Shown in pieces: positions 23,710 through 31,119 of a stretch of DNA of 34,841 nucleotides. The number at the start of each line of letters is the position of its first letter. The first letter of the stretch is position 1. Below the pieces are notes generated by a model. That model searched no databases. It was not told where the DNA came from and worked only from the letters and a program-made list of their open reading frames with translations. Source of the DNA: Rhizobium sp. L43 (GTDB lineage Bacteria; Pseudomonadota; Alphaproteobacteria; Rhizobiales; Rhizobiaceae); NCBI RefSeq assembly GCF_002531725.1, contig NZ_NWSQ01000027.1, positions 1-34,841 on the forward strand. Direction: 5' to 3'. The translations under genes were made by a program, and so were the position numbers.

Positions 23710-24933
23710 ATGGCGATAGCAAACCGAGTAGAAACTGTTGTTGGCTCGAAGGAAGATGCCGGCAGCAAAATCATGCGCCATGCCGGGCTCTTGTCCGGGC
23801 AATTGCAGCAGCTCAGAACTCGTATGTATCCGCCAAAGTCAGAAAAGACTCTGCGTCCGTTTCTGACCAATGAAGTGTCGAAGCTGACGTCTATACCCGA
23901 TTCGACCCTGAAGCTGATGTCGACCGAAGGACGTGGTCCGGTTCCCAGCAGGCTGGAGAATAACCATCGCGTCTACACGCTAGCCCAGATCAATGAACTG
24001 CGTGAATTGTTCGCGATGCAGAAACCTGCAGACGCCTTGCGATTCCTTCCTCGACGTCGTGCCGGCGAGCACCTCCAGGTTCTTGCGATAGCCAACTTCA
24101 AGGGCGGCAGCGCGAAAACGACAACCTGCGTCCACCTTGCCCACTATCTCGCCCTGCATGGGTATCGCGTCCTCGCGCTCGACCTAGACCCGCAGGCATC
24201 CTTGTCCGCTTTGTTCGGTGCTCAGCCCGAGGTTGACGTCGGCTCGAATGAAACGATCTATGCCGCTTTGCGTTACGACGATGCCGAACGTCGTCCAATC
24301 CGCGAGATAATTCGCAAGACATATTTCGATGGCATCGACCTCATTCCTGGCAATCTTGAAGTCATGGAGTATGAGCACGAAACGCCACGGATATTGGCGA
24401 ACAAGTCCAGCTCCGGCGCGATCTTCTTTGAGCGACTGAAACTCGCCCTTTCGGAAGTCGAGGCGGACTACGACATCGTGATTCTCGACACTCCGCCGTC
24501 GCTCGGCTTTCTGACGTTGAGCGCGATATACGCCGCGACTAGCATGATCATCACGGTCCACCCGGCCATGCTGGACGTCGCGTCAATGAGCCAGTTTCTT
24601 CTCATGATGGGCGATCTGATTAGTGTTTTGAACGAGAGCGGCGCTCAGTTGGACCAGGACTTCATTCGGTATCTGGTCACACGGCACGACACAAATGACG
24701 CGCCACAGTCGCAAGTCGTTGCGATGCTTCGGCACCTGTTCGGCTCCGATGTACTATTGCCAACCGCCATTGAAAGCACCGCCGTTGAGGCAGCCGGCTT
24801 GGCGAAACGTTCAGTATACGAGCTCGAATTGGGGCAGATCGGGCGCGATACTCATAAGCGTGCCCGCGAGGCAGTAGATGCTGTGAACGAGGCGATTGTT
24901 CGCCTCGTCAATGACAGCTGGGGGCGGACATGA
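23710..24933 (+). CDS. repA: plasmid partitioning protein RepA
   Basis: 407 residues from ATG 23710, with GAGGGA upstream; a longer frame to 23650 has no ribosome-binding site. ParA-family ATPase with an N-terminal HTH-type region (LTSIPDSTLKLMSTEGRG and VYTLAQINELR, about 60-110). The deviant Walker A is FKGGSAKTTT near 128-137, and the motifs DLDPQASLSALFG and IVILDTPPSLGFLTL follow. It segregates the plasmid with RepB and represses the repABC promoter. It overlaps repB by 4 bases (ATGA). Confidence 0.95.
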   Translation: MAIANRVETVVGSKEDAGSKIMRHAGLLSGQLQQLRTRMYPPKSEKTLRPFLTNEVSKLTSIPDSTLKLMSTEGRGPVPSRLENNHRVYTLAQINELRELFAMQKPADALRFLPRRRAGEHLQVLAIANFKGGSAKTTTCVHLAHYLALHGYRVLALDLDPQASLSALFGAQPEVDVGSNETIYAALRYDDAERRPIREIIRKTYFDGIDLIPGNLEVMEYEHETPRILANKSSSGAIFFERLKLALSEVEADYDIVILDTPPSLGFLTLSAIYAATSMIITVHPAMLDVASMSQFLLMMGDLISVLNESGAQLDQDFIRYLVTRHDTNDAPQSQVVAMLRHLFGSDVLLPTAIESTAVEAAGLAKRSVYELELGQIGRDTHKRAREAVDAVNEAIVRLVNDSWGRT

Positions 24934-25967
24934 GTAAATCTCCTCGCAAGTCGATTGTCGCCAGCTTCGGTTTGCTTTCCGCGGAGTTGGAGAGTGATCA
25001 GGCTGCGGATCAACAGCAGCCGTCGCAGACCCCTGCCCCGGCTCCCGGCAATCGTGTCGGAGCAGGTGTGATCGGTGCTGCTCATCGAGCGATCGACGAC
25101 ATTCGAACCGAGCGAGATCGCTTGAAGGCTATCGTTGAGTCGGGCGGTGGTGCGGTTCGCGAGTTGGATCCGTCACTCATCGACCCCTCCCCTTATCCGG
25201 ACAGGCTGCCGGACGATGACGGGGCGAGCTTCGAGGTGTTCAAGCGGTCGATCGAGACTGAGGGGCAAAAGGTTCCGGTCCAAGTCCGCAAACACCCCTC
25301 GTCGCCGGGTCGCTATCAGATCATCTACGGGCATCGACGCTGGCTCGCTGCCATGCAGCTTAAGAGGCCTGTTCGCGCGCTCGAAGTCGAGATTTCCGAC
25401 CTCGACCTGGTTCTCGCACAAGGTATTGAAAACGCGGCGCGCCAAGACCTCACCTGGATCGAGCGCGCGCTATTTGCATCACGAATGGATGATGCGGGGA
25501 TCAAGCCTCGGCACATATACGCCGCGCTTTCGATCGAAGACGCAGAACTGGCTCGGATGCGGAATGTCTACAGGGTCGTTCCGGCAGATATCATCGAGGC
25601 CATTGGGCGGGCTCCAAAGATCGGGCGGCCACGTTGGCTCGATCTTGCCAAGACGGTTGCGGGTGACGCGGGAACGCTCGACGCCTTACGGGCGGCGCTG
25701 GATAGAAAAGGCGATGCTGCAGAGACCTCCGATCAGAGGTTTCAGCGTGCATTGAACGCGATCAAGCCGGTATCGACGGGTCGTCGGGAGCCAATCCCGA
25801 TTGAAGACAAAAGCGGAACGAAGCTCGGCACCCTGTCGATGTCCTCGAAAGAGGTTCGAATTTCGGCTGAGGGCACGCTTGGGATTGAATTTTTGAAGTT
25901 TGTTGAGGCGGAGCTCCCAGCGCTGACTGAGCGCTTTGCCCGCCTGCGAGAAAACGAGGAACCCTGA
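24930..25967 (+). CDS. repB: plasmid partitioning protein RepB
   Basis: 345 residues. ParB-family DNA-binding partner of RepA. The ParB nuclease-like domain (about 65-160) includes VPVQVRKHP, YQIIYGHRRWLAAM and LAQGIENAARQDLTWIERA; an HTH region follows (GIKPRHIYAALSIEDAELARM). The sequence is complete. Its TGA stop (25965-25967) lies inside a parS-like palindrome, so the coding end and the binding site share bases. repC follows after about 185 bases that hold an antisense RNA. Confidence 0.95.
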   Translation: MSKSPRKSIVASFGLLSAELESDQAADQQQPSQTPAPAPGNRVGAGVIGAAHRAIDDIRTERDRLKAIVESGGGAVRELDPSLIDPSPYPDRLPDDDGASFEVFKRSIETEGQKVPVQVRKHPSSPGRYQIIYGHRRWLAAMQLKRPVRALEVEISDLDLVLAQGIENAARQDLTWIERALFASRMDDAGIKPRHIYAALSIEDAELARMRNVYRVVPADIIEAIGRAPKIGRPRWLDLAKTVAGDAGTLDALRAALDRKGDAAETSDQRFQRALNAIKPVSTGRREPIPIEDKSGTKLGTLSMSSKEVRISAEGTLGIEFLKFVEAELPALTERFARLRENEEP

Positions 25968-25981
25968 CAGTTGTCAGGGTT
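25960..25981. repeat. parS: parS-like palindrome at the end of repB
   Basis: AACCCTGACAG and TTGTCAGGGTT form 11-base halves with a single mismatched pair at the centre. The same palindrome, perfect and longer, recurs at 28391-28416. RepB of repABC plasmids binds palindromes of this size near repB or after repC. The stop codon of repB is within the left half. Confidence 0.75.
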
Positions 25982-26004
25982 CGGAAGAAAGGAAGCGCTG
26001 CAAA

Positions 26005-26056
26005 AGAAAAAGGCCCCCAAACGTTGCCGTCGTGGAAGCCTCTCTCAATGTGTGAC
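26005..26056 (-). ncRNA. antisense counter-transcribed RNA (ctRNA, incA type)
   Basis: The minus strand has TTGACT (26091-26086), a 17-base spacer and GATTCT (26068-26063), a fair sigma-70 promoter, giving a start near 26056. The transcript would end at a hairpin, GGCTTCC / GGGGGCC (26040-26034 with 26018-26012, two G-U pairs), followed by TTTTTCT. The length is about 50 nucleotides, as for ctRNAs of Ti and R. etli repABC plasmids. These pair with the repC leader and lower RepC synthesis, and determine incompatibility. The terminus and start are predicted, not mapped. Confidence 0.75.
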
Positions 26057-26152
26057 AACTAGAGAATCGCATTTCCCCGAATCCCAGTCAAGAGTCTTTG
26101 GCACCGTAATTTTGGTGAGCGGGTTTCTTTTGCCTTTTTGAAGGTGAAAAAA

Positions 26153-27367
26153 ATGCAGATTGGAAGTGTGACGACGCCCTTTGGGCGACGGCCGATGACG
26201 CTTGCCTTGGTGAAGCGGCAAATTGAGGCGAGTGAGATTAAGCCAGGCAAGACGGCGGACAAATGGAAGGTCTTTAGGGACGCCTCCGAAGCAAGGGAGT
26301 TGCTTGGGTTGCAGGATCGCAGCCTCGCCGTCCTCGACGCACTCTTGAGCTTTTATCCCGACAACGAATTGCGCCAAGATGCGCAGCTCATCGTTTTTCC
26401 GTCCAACGCCCAGTTGACACTTCGGGCGCACGGTATCGCTGGCGCCACGCTTCGCAGACATCTGGCTCTTCTCGTAGAGGCCGGACTGATCGTTCGCAAG
26501 GACAGCGCGAATGGGAAGCGCTATGCCCGGAAGGACAAGGCAGGTGAGATCGATAGCGCATTCGGCTTTGATCTGTCACCCTTGCTCATGCGGGTGGATG
26601 AGCTTGCAATGATGGCGCAACAAGTCGTTGCCGATCGTTTTGCCCTCCGTCGGGCGAAGGAAAATTTAACGATATGCAGGCGCGACGTTCGAAAGCTCAT
26701 TTCTGCTGCGATCGAGGAAGGTGCGTCGGGCAACTGGGAAAGCATCGAAGCGATCTACACCGGTCTCGTGGGCAGGATTCCGCGCTCTCCGACGCTCAGT
26801 GATGTGAATTCAATCCTGGACGAGATGGAGCTTCTGCAGCAGGAGATCATCAACATCCTGGAAATGCATCAAAAAGATGAAAATGTTAGCACCAATGGTG
26901 ACCATCATGAGCAGCACATACAGAATTCAAATACCGAATCTTGCTGTGAATTTGAACCTAGCTCTAGGAACGAGCAGGGCGCAAAGGCCGTGAACGATGG
27001 TCGGCCAAAGCGGGAGCCAGTCCGGAATTTTCCGCTTGGCATGGTGATGCGGGCTTGCCCCGAGATCTCGATGTATGGGCCGGGCGGTACGATCGACAGC
27101 TGGCGCGCAATGATGATTGCAGCGGTGGTCGCCCGATCGATGCTGGGCGTCAGCCCGTCGGCCTATCAAGAGGCATGCGACGTGATGGGGCCGGAAAACG
27201 CGGCGACGGCGATCGCTTGCATCCTCGAGCGGGCAGGGCACATCAACGCGCCAGGAGGATATCTCCGAGATTTAACACGCAAGGCGGCACGGGGCGAATT
27301 TTCGTTAGGGCCGGTTCTCATGGCGCTGCTAAGAGTTCACGGACAAGGCGAGCGCGCAGTGGGCTAG
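26153..27367 (+). CDS. repC: replication initiator RepC
   Basis: 404 residues from ATG 26153, with GAAGGTG six bases upstream; a TTG at 26138 is in frame but too close to that site. The N-terminal domain has a winged HTH for origin binding (about 20-160). A variable linker rich in Asn/Glu/His spans about 250-300, and the conserved C-terminal domain includes FPLGMVMRACPEISMYGPGG and GGYLRDLTRKAARGEFSLGP. In this family the origin lies within repC. Expression is restrained by the ctRNA. The TAG stop is one base before the left end of an IS481-type element; the protein end looks normal, so the gene is probably intact. Confidence 0.94.
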   Translation: MQIGSVTTPFGRRPMTLALVKRQIEASEIKPGKTADKWKVFRDASEARELLGLQDRSLAVLDALLSFYPDNELRQDAQLIVFPSNAQLTLRAHGIAGATLRRHLALLVEAGLIVRKDSANGKRYARKDKAGEIDSAFGFDLSPLLMRVDELAMMAQQVVADRFALRRAKENLTICRRDVRKLISAAIEEGASGNWESIEAIYTGLVGRIPRSPTLSDVNSILDEMELLQQEIINILEMHQKDENVSTNGDHHEQHIQNSNTESCCEFEPSSRNEQGAKAVNDGRPKREPVRNFPLGMVMRACPEISMYGPGGTIDSWRAMMIAAVVARSMLGVSPSAYQEACDVMGPENAATAIACILERAGHINAPGGYLRDLTRKAARGEFSLGPVLMALLRVHGQGERAVG

Positions 27368-27368
27368 T

Positions 27369-28372
27369 TGTTTAGACCCGGCATTTGATGGTGCAATATT
27401 TTTCTTGGCATGGAGGGAAGCACTATGGGCCATAGTTCTACACGGGAGCGCCACGACGACAGAGGCAATCCGTCGAGCAATACAAAATAGTGAAGAAGAG
27501 CCTGAGAACGCTTTCGAAGCGATACGGGATCAACCAGAAAACCGTGGCGAAATGGAAGAAGCGGACATCGTTGGTCGATCTTCCTACAGGTCCGAAGGAC
27601 CCGCACTCGACGACCCTTTCCCTCGAAGAAGAGGCCGTTATCGTCGCCTTCCGCCGGCATACGTTGCTACCGCTCGATGATTGCCTCTACGCTCTTCAGC
27701 CTACCATCTCACATCTGACGCGTTCGTCGTTGCACAGGTGTTTGCAGCGCCACGGCATTTCACGTCTGCCGGAGGTCGGAGGCGACAAGGAGCCGAAGAA
27801 GAAGTTCAAAAGTTATCCGATCGGCTACTTCCACATCGATATTGCCGAGGTGCAGACGGCTGAGGGCAAGCTCTATCTCTTTGTCGCAATTGACCGAACA
27901 TCCAAGTTCGCGTTCGCAGAGCTCTACAACAAAGCCGACAAGATGAATGCCGCCCAGTTCTTGCGCAATCTGATCGCGGCAGTGCCCTACACCATTCACA
28001 CCGTTTTGACCGACAATGGCATTCAGTTCACTAACCGAGCTTGTGATCGAAATGCCTTCCAGCACATCTTCGATTGGGTCTGCGACGATCACAGCATCGA
28101 GCATCGCCTGACAAAGGTGAAGCATCCCTGGACCAACGGACAGGTCGAGCGGATGAACCGAACGATCAAGGAGGCGACCGTCAAGCGCTTCCACTACGAC
28201 GATCATGCGCAATTAAAAAAACATCTCGCCGACTTTATCGACGCCTACAATTTCGGGCGCCGGCTCAAGACGCTAAAGGGCCTCACGCCTTACGAGTTCA
28301 TATGCAAACGATGGACTTTGGAGCCAGATCGATTCATCATCGATCCCATCCATCAAATGCCGGGACTAAACA
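27369..28372 (+). mobile_element. IS481-family insertion sequence, about 1004 bp
   Basis: Terminal inverted repeats of 23 bases with one mismatch: left 27369-27391, beginning TGTTTAGACCCGGCATTTGA, and right 28350-28372, whose complement begins TGTTTAGTCCCGGCATTTGA. The left flank GCTAGT fits the NCTAGN target reported for Bordetella IS481; the right flank CCTAAG matches it at 4 of 6 bases, so there is no clean target duplication. The element sits between the repC stop codon and a parS-like palindrome. One base more at each end is possible. The transposase gene inside has a damaged 5' end. Confidence 0.85.
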
Positions 28373-28377
28373 CCTAA
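27490..28377 (+). CDS. IS481-family transposase, 5' end frameshifted
   Basis: The longest frame, from GTG 27490, gives 295 residues with an HTH (TLSKRYGINQKTVAKWKK) and an rve/DDE domain: D in HIDIAEVQT, D in LTDNGIQFT and E in NGQVERMNRTIKEA. It ends HQMPGLNT, reading through the right inverted repeat. Family members as I remember them start about 21 residues earlier with MGQVLHGSATTTEA. Here MGH from ATG 27425, then LHGSATTTEAIRRAIQNS, then the main frame lie in three successive frames. Two +1 changes, near 27433 and 27495, would explain this. The catalytic core is intact; whether the truncated form works is unknown. Confidence 0.82.
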   Translation: MKKSLRTLSKRYGINQKTVAKWKKRTSLVDLPTGPKDPHSTTLSLEEEAVIVAFRRHTLLPLDDCLYALQPTISHLTRSSLHRCLQRHGISRLPEVGGDKEPKKKFKSYPIGYFHIDIAEVQTAEGKLYLFVAIDRTSKFAFAELYNKADKMNAAQFLRNLIAAVPYTIHTVLTDNGIQFTNRACDRNAFQHIFDWVCDDHSIEHRLTKVKHPWTNGQVERMNRTIKEATVKRFHYDDHAQLKKHLADFIDAYNFGRRLKTLKGLTPYEFICKRWTLEPDRFIIDPIHQMPGLNT

Positions 28378-28390
28378 GGCCCCCACAGAC

Positions 28391-28416
28391 AAAACCCTGA
28401 CAGCTGTCAGGGTTTT
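28391..28416. repeat. parS: parS-like perfect 26-base palindrome after the IS
   Basis: The half AAAACCCTGACAG (28391-28403) is followed by its exact complement to 28416. The inner 22 bases match the palindrome at the end of repB except at the central pair. It would have lain about 25 bases after the repC stop before the IS inserted. A second RepB-binding site downstream of repC is a known repABC arrangement. Confidence 0.75.
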
Positions 28417-28727
28417 GGTTAGCGCATTTCGCCCGCTCCTATTGAAGGCAAAGATCCGCGATGCGTGATGGGCTGATACACATGCAGGCCTTCACCGATA
28501 TGGCAACGGTTCGGAGAAATCGTGAGCGTCGCATTGCAGTCATTTGCTGCGTGGTTCACCTACGAACTTCTGGCGTTACGGGTCGGCGACCCCTTATGAA
28601 GCGCTCGTCGCAAAAGCCGAGAAAGGGTCAGGGTCACGGACGTATGATTTACTCCGATACGGCACTCTCGAGGTGGGGGTTCGTGTGAATGAACCAGCGA
28701 AAGGACTGGAGCGATACACCGGGATGG
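28417..28727. other. intergenic, no supported gene
   Basis: About 310 bases between the second parS-like site and the 3' end of the 665-residue nuclease-like gene. A 74-codon plus-strand frame (28544-28768, containing NFWRYGSATPYEALVAKAEKG-like text) is open but resembles nothing I know and runs into the convergent gene. No RNA gene or terminator with a U-tract is evident. It may be a relic of a former gene. Confidence 0.4.
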
Positions 28728-30725
28728 TTAGACTAGCTGTTGCATTCGCAAGTAGTGGTATTCCTTGAGTACGCTTCCCGTTGCGAAACTCGCCGGTCGG
28801 GAAAGGACGCGGGCGAGTTTCGCGACATCGTTCTGTTCGACTAGGAGCGCAGCCAATTGCCCAATAGAGAGCGATGCCGTAGGGAGTGAGCGAATCCAAA
28901 TCTGCCTCGATACGTCATCATTCAGATTATTAGCGATGGCCAGGGTCTTTCGCAGCTTTTCGAGCGTTTCGTTTGCCTTCTTCACTCTCTTCTTGGCCGA
29001 AGGATCTTTCGCCACCAGCTCGCTATCTGTTAGAGCAGCAGAAAGCTGTGCGAAGACAAATCGATCTTGCAGGGTTCCATAGTCGAAAAGGGTCATGGAA
29101 AGACGAATGATCTTCCTGGCGCGGTGCTCCAGAACGAAACCGTCCTCGAAAACAATCCGGCCATGGCTCTCAAGCATGGATTGATGCTGGAGGGCTTGCG
29201 CTTGTGAGGCAACGATGCCCTCAAGATAAAGAAGTATCGCGTCGGCTGCGTTGCCCGACATGGCGGTGCGCGTAATGGGTTTGGCTTTGCACTCGATAAA
29301 TATGATCGTATTGTCATCCTCGAGAACCAGATCGCACTCTCCATCGGCACCGGCCATCTGGTACGATTTAGCTTCTATCGTCGGATGGACATCTCGAAAC
29401 TTCAGGATTGCGCCGGTGGTTCGCTCGAGGCCCTCACCCGTCAATGCGCCAATTTCATCTTTTGTGAGCACTTTGCGAAGGCCAGCAGCGACGGCCTCGT
29501 AGCAGGCAGGGCCAAATGCCGATCGAGTCGGGATAAACACGTCCGCGGTCGAACCTGCCCTGCAGAAAGGCTTGAACATGAGATCTGCTTCGGGTGCTGA
29601 GAAGGGAGATACGTAGTTGTTGTTCGGGGTTGGAGCTTGATGCGTCAGGTCACGAAGCAACGCAGACACCGTTTCTGCAGGAAGAACGGACTCCAATGCG
29701 CTCTCAGTTAAAACGCCAGGACTGGTTGCTACCTCTCTTATCAGGGCCTCTGATGCGGTTGCTGCGTCCTCCACTCCCCATCCCAACTGACCGCGCAGCC
29801 TTGAATCCTGATCGGTGCCAAAGAAGCTACGGAGAAATATGGGAGTAATGAACGGCGTCCATTGCTGCAGCGAAAATAGGTGATCATGCAGCGTCGCGTC
29901 AGCGAGCCACTGGTCGATATCCCTAGTCGACACGCTCAACGCCCAAAACTGGCCGTAGCTCTCTATGCCGGTCAGGGCTACAAGATCGCGGGCCAGCGCC
30001 ACAGCCTGATGCAGGACATCATTATGGTCAGCTACGATGGACGTCAAACCTTCCACGCGGGCCGTCAGCTGCCAGAGAAATCCGAAGGGCACGGAGGATT
30101 CTCTTGGGTGCTGTTTTGGATTGCGTGAGTATAGGACTTGGTCGAACTCATAATCATAAAGGCGCCTTGCTAAGCCTTCCAAGAAGGAAAAAGCTTTTGT
30201 CCGGCCAACGCTTGTCAATCGCGCAAGGATCTGCTGTGTGACGGTCAGGAAACCGTCCGAATTGCGGTCAATGCCCGTCTCGTCGAGCGAGAAACTGTGG
30301 CCGCCATCACGCAAGCGTTGCAGGGCAGCGACCATGTTTTCCGTCTTTGAATCGGGCGTTCTGAAGTTGTTTAAGGCTAACAACCGCCTACCTACATCAA
30401 GCGCAATGTGCCATCGTTCGTGGCTTGGTTTGATAAGACCTTGTGAGACAGGAAAGCGCTGCGCGATCTTTTCCAACACGAAGAGCAGCGCGCCGTCTCT
30501 CCCCGTGAGGGCGTTTGACAATGCTGCGTAGCGGATAAGCTTTCGCAGGTCGGCCACTGAAAAGGGGCTTCCGTCGTCCAAAAGAACTTTTGCTAGCATT
30601 GCGTTAAGTTGCTCCTCCTCGTCACGAAACGCGACGGCAGGTGGAGGAAGCTCGGTTCTTCCTGGATTGTCCCATGCCGCTTCAAGGTAGAGGACAAAAT
30701 CTCGGAAATTATTGGATTCGGACAT
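28728..30725 (-). CDS. uncharacterised protein with C-terminal PD-(D/E)XK-type nuclease domain
   Basis: 665 residues from ATG 30725; no strong ribosome-binding site is visible. The first about 430 residues are mostly helical and match nothing I recognise. Residues about 455-485 read GADGECDLVLEDDNTIIFIECKAKP, a D-x(n)-ExK motif of the PD-(D/E)XK nuclease superfamily (D followed by E-C-K after two beta strands), as in restriction-like and NERD-type domains. A helical C-terminus follows. No membrane segment is seen. It is divergent from another nuclease-like gene 394 bases away. A defence or DNA-processing role is possible but unproven. Confidence 0.65.
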   Translation of the reverse strand: MSESNNFRDFVLYLEAAWDNPGRTELPPPAVAFRDEEEQLNAMLAKVLLDDGSPFSVADLRKLIRYAALSNALTGRDGALLFVLEKIAQRFPVSQGLIKPSHERWHIALDVGRRLLALNNFRTPDSKTENMVAALQRLRDGGHSFSLDETGIDRNSDGFLTVTQQILARLTSVGRTKAFSFLEGLARRLYDYEFDQVLYSRNPKQHPRESSVPFGFLWQLTARVEGLTSIVADHNDVLHQAVALARDLVALTGIESYGQFWALSVSTRDIDQWLADATLHDHLFSLQQWTPFITPIFLRSFFGTDQDSRLRGQLGWGVEDAATASEALIREVATSPGVLTESALESVLPAETVSALLRDLTHQAPTPNNNYVSPFSAPEADLMFKPFCRAGSTADVFIPTRSAFGPACYEAVAAGLRKVLTKDEIGALTGEGLERTTGAILKFRDVHPTIEAKSYQMAGADGECDLVLEDDNTIIFIECKAKPITRTAMSGNAADAILLYLEGIVASQAQALQHQSMLESHGRIVFEDGFVLEHRARKIIRLSMTLFDYGTLQDRFVFAQLSAALTDSELVAKDPSAKKRVKKANETLEKLRKTLAIANNLNDDVSRQIWIRSLPTASLSIGQLAALLVEQNDVAKLARVLSRPASFATGSVLKEYHYLRMQQLV

Positions 30726-31119
30726 CGGGCAACCCTATCAAAGTTTATGTAGCCGAAATTCTATTACCCTACTCCTAATTGCAAGGCGTCTTAGCTGCGG
30801 CCGATTACGTGCCTCGAATAATAGGCAATCTGCATTCAGGCAGCTGCCCACTGCCGGCCAGCGTGATTGAAATAGCTTGAGGCTTGCAGCACTTGTCGAT
30901 GCAGCGTCTCCTCGATCGCCTACGGGAGGAGGAAAAGCCACGATTGGCGGCACCGTGATCATCCGGCCCGCAATCCATTAGGGGAAAACTCCCCGCGATC
31001 CAGGCTAGCGGTTTCCACCCGCGGCTTGATCGTCGTTTGGCATTTTGGGCTGGAGTTTGCTGTATCGTAACAATTGTCCCGATATGAATCGGCATTTAGC
31101 GGTTTCGCGAGAGTCGATC
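30726..31119. promoter_or_regulatory. divergent intergenic region between two nuclease-like genes
   Basis: 394 bases with no supported gene; short frames on both strands look like chance. It must carry the promoters for the two divergent genes. A GGGGA / TCCCC dyad is at 30981-30994. On the plus strand TTGGCA (about 31037-31042) with a TGTATCG-like stretch about 18 bases on is a weak promoter candidate for the plus-strand gene. Nothing else stands out. Confidence 0.4.
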
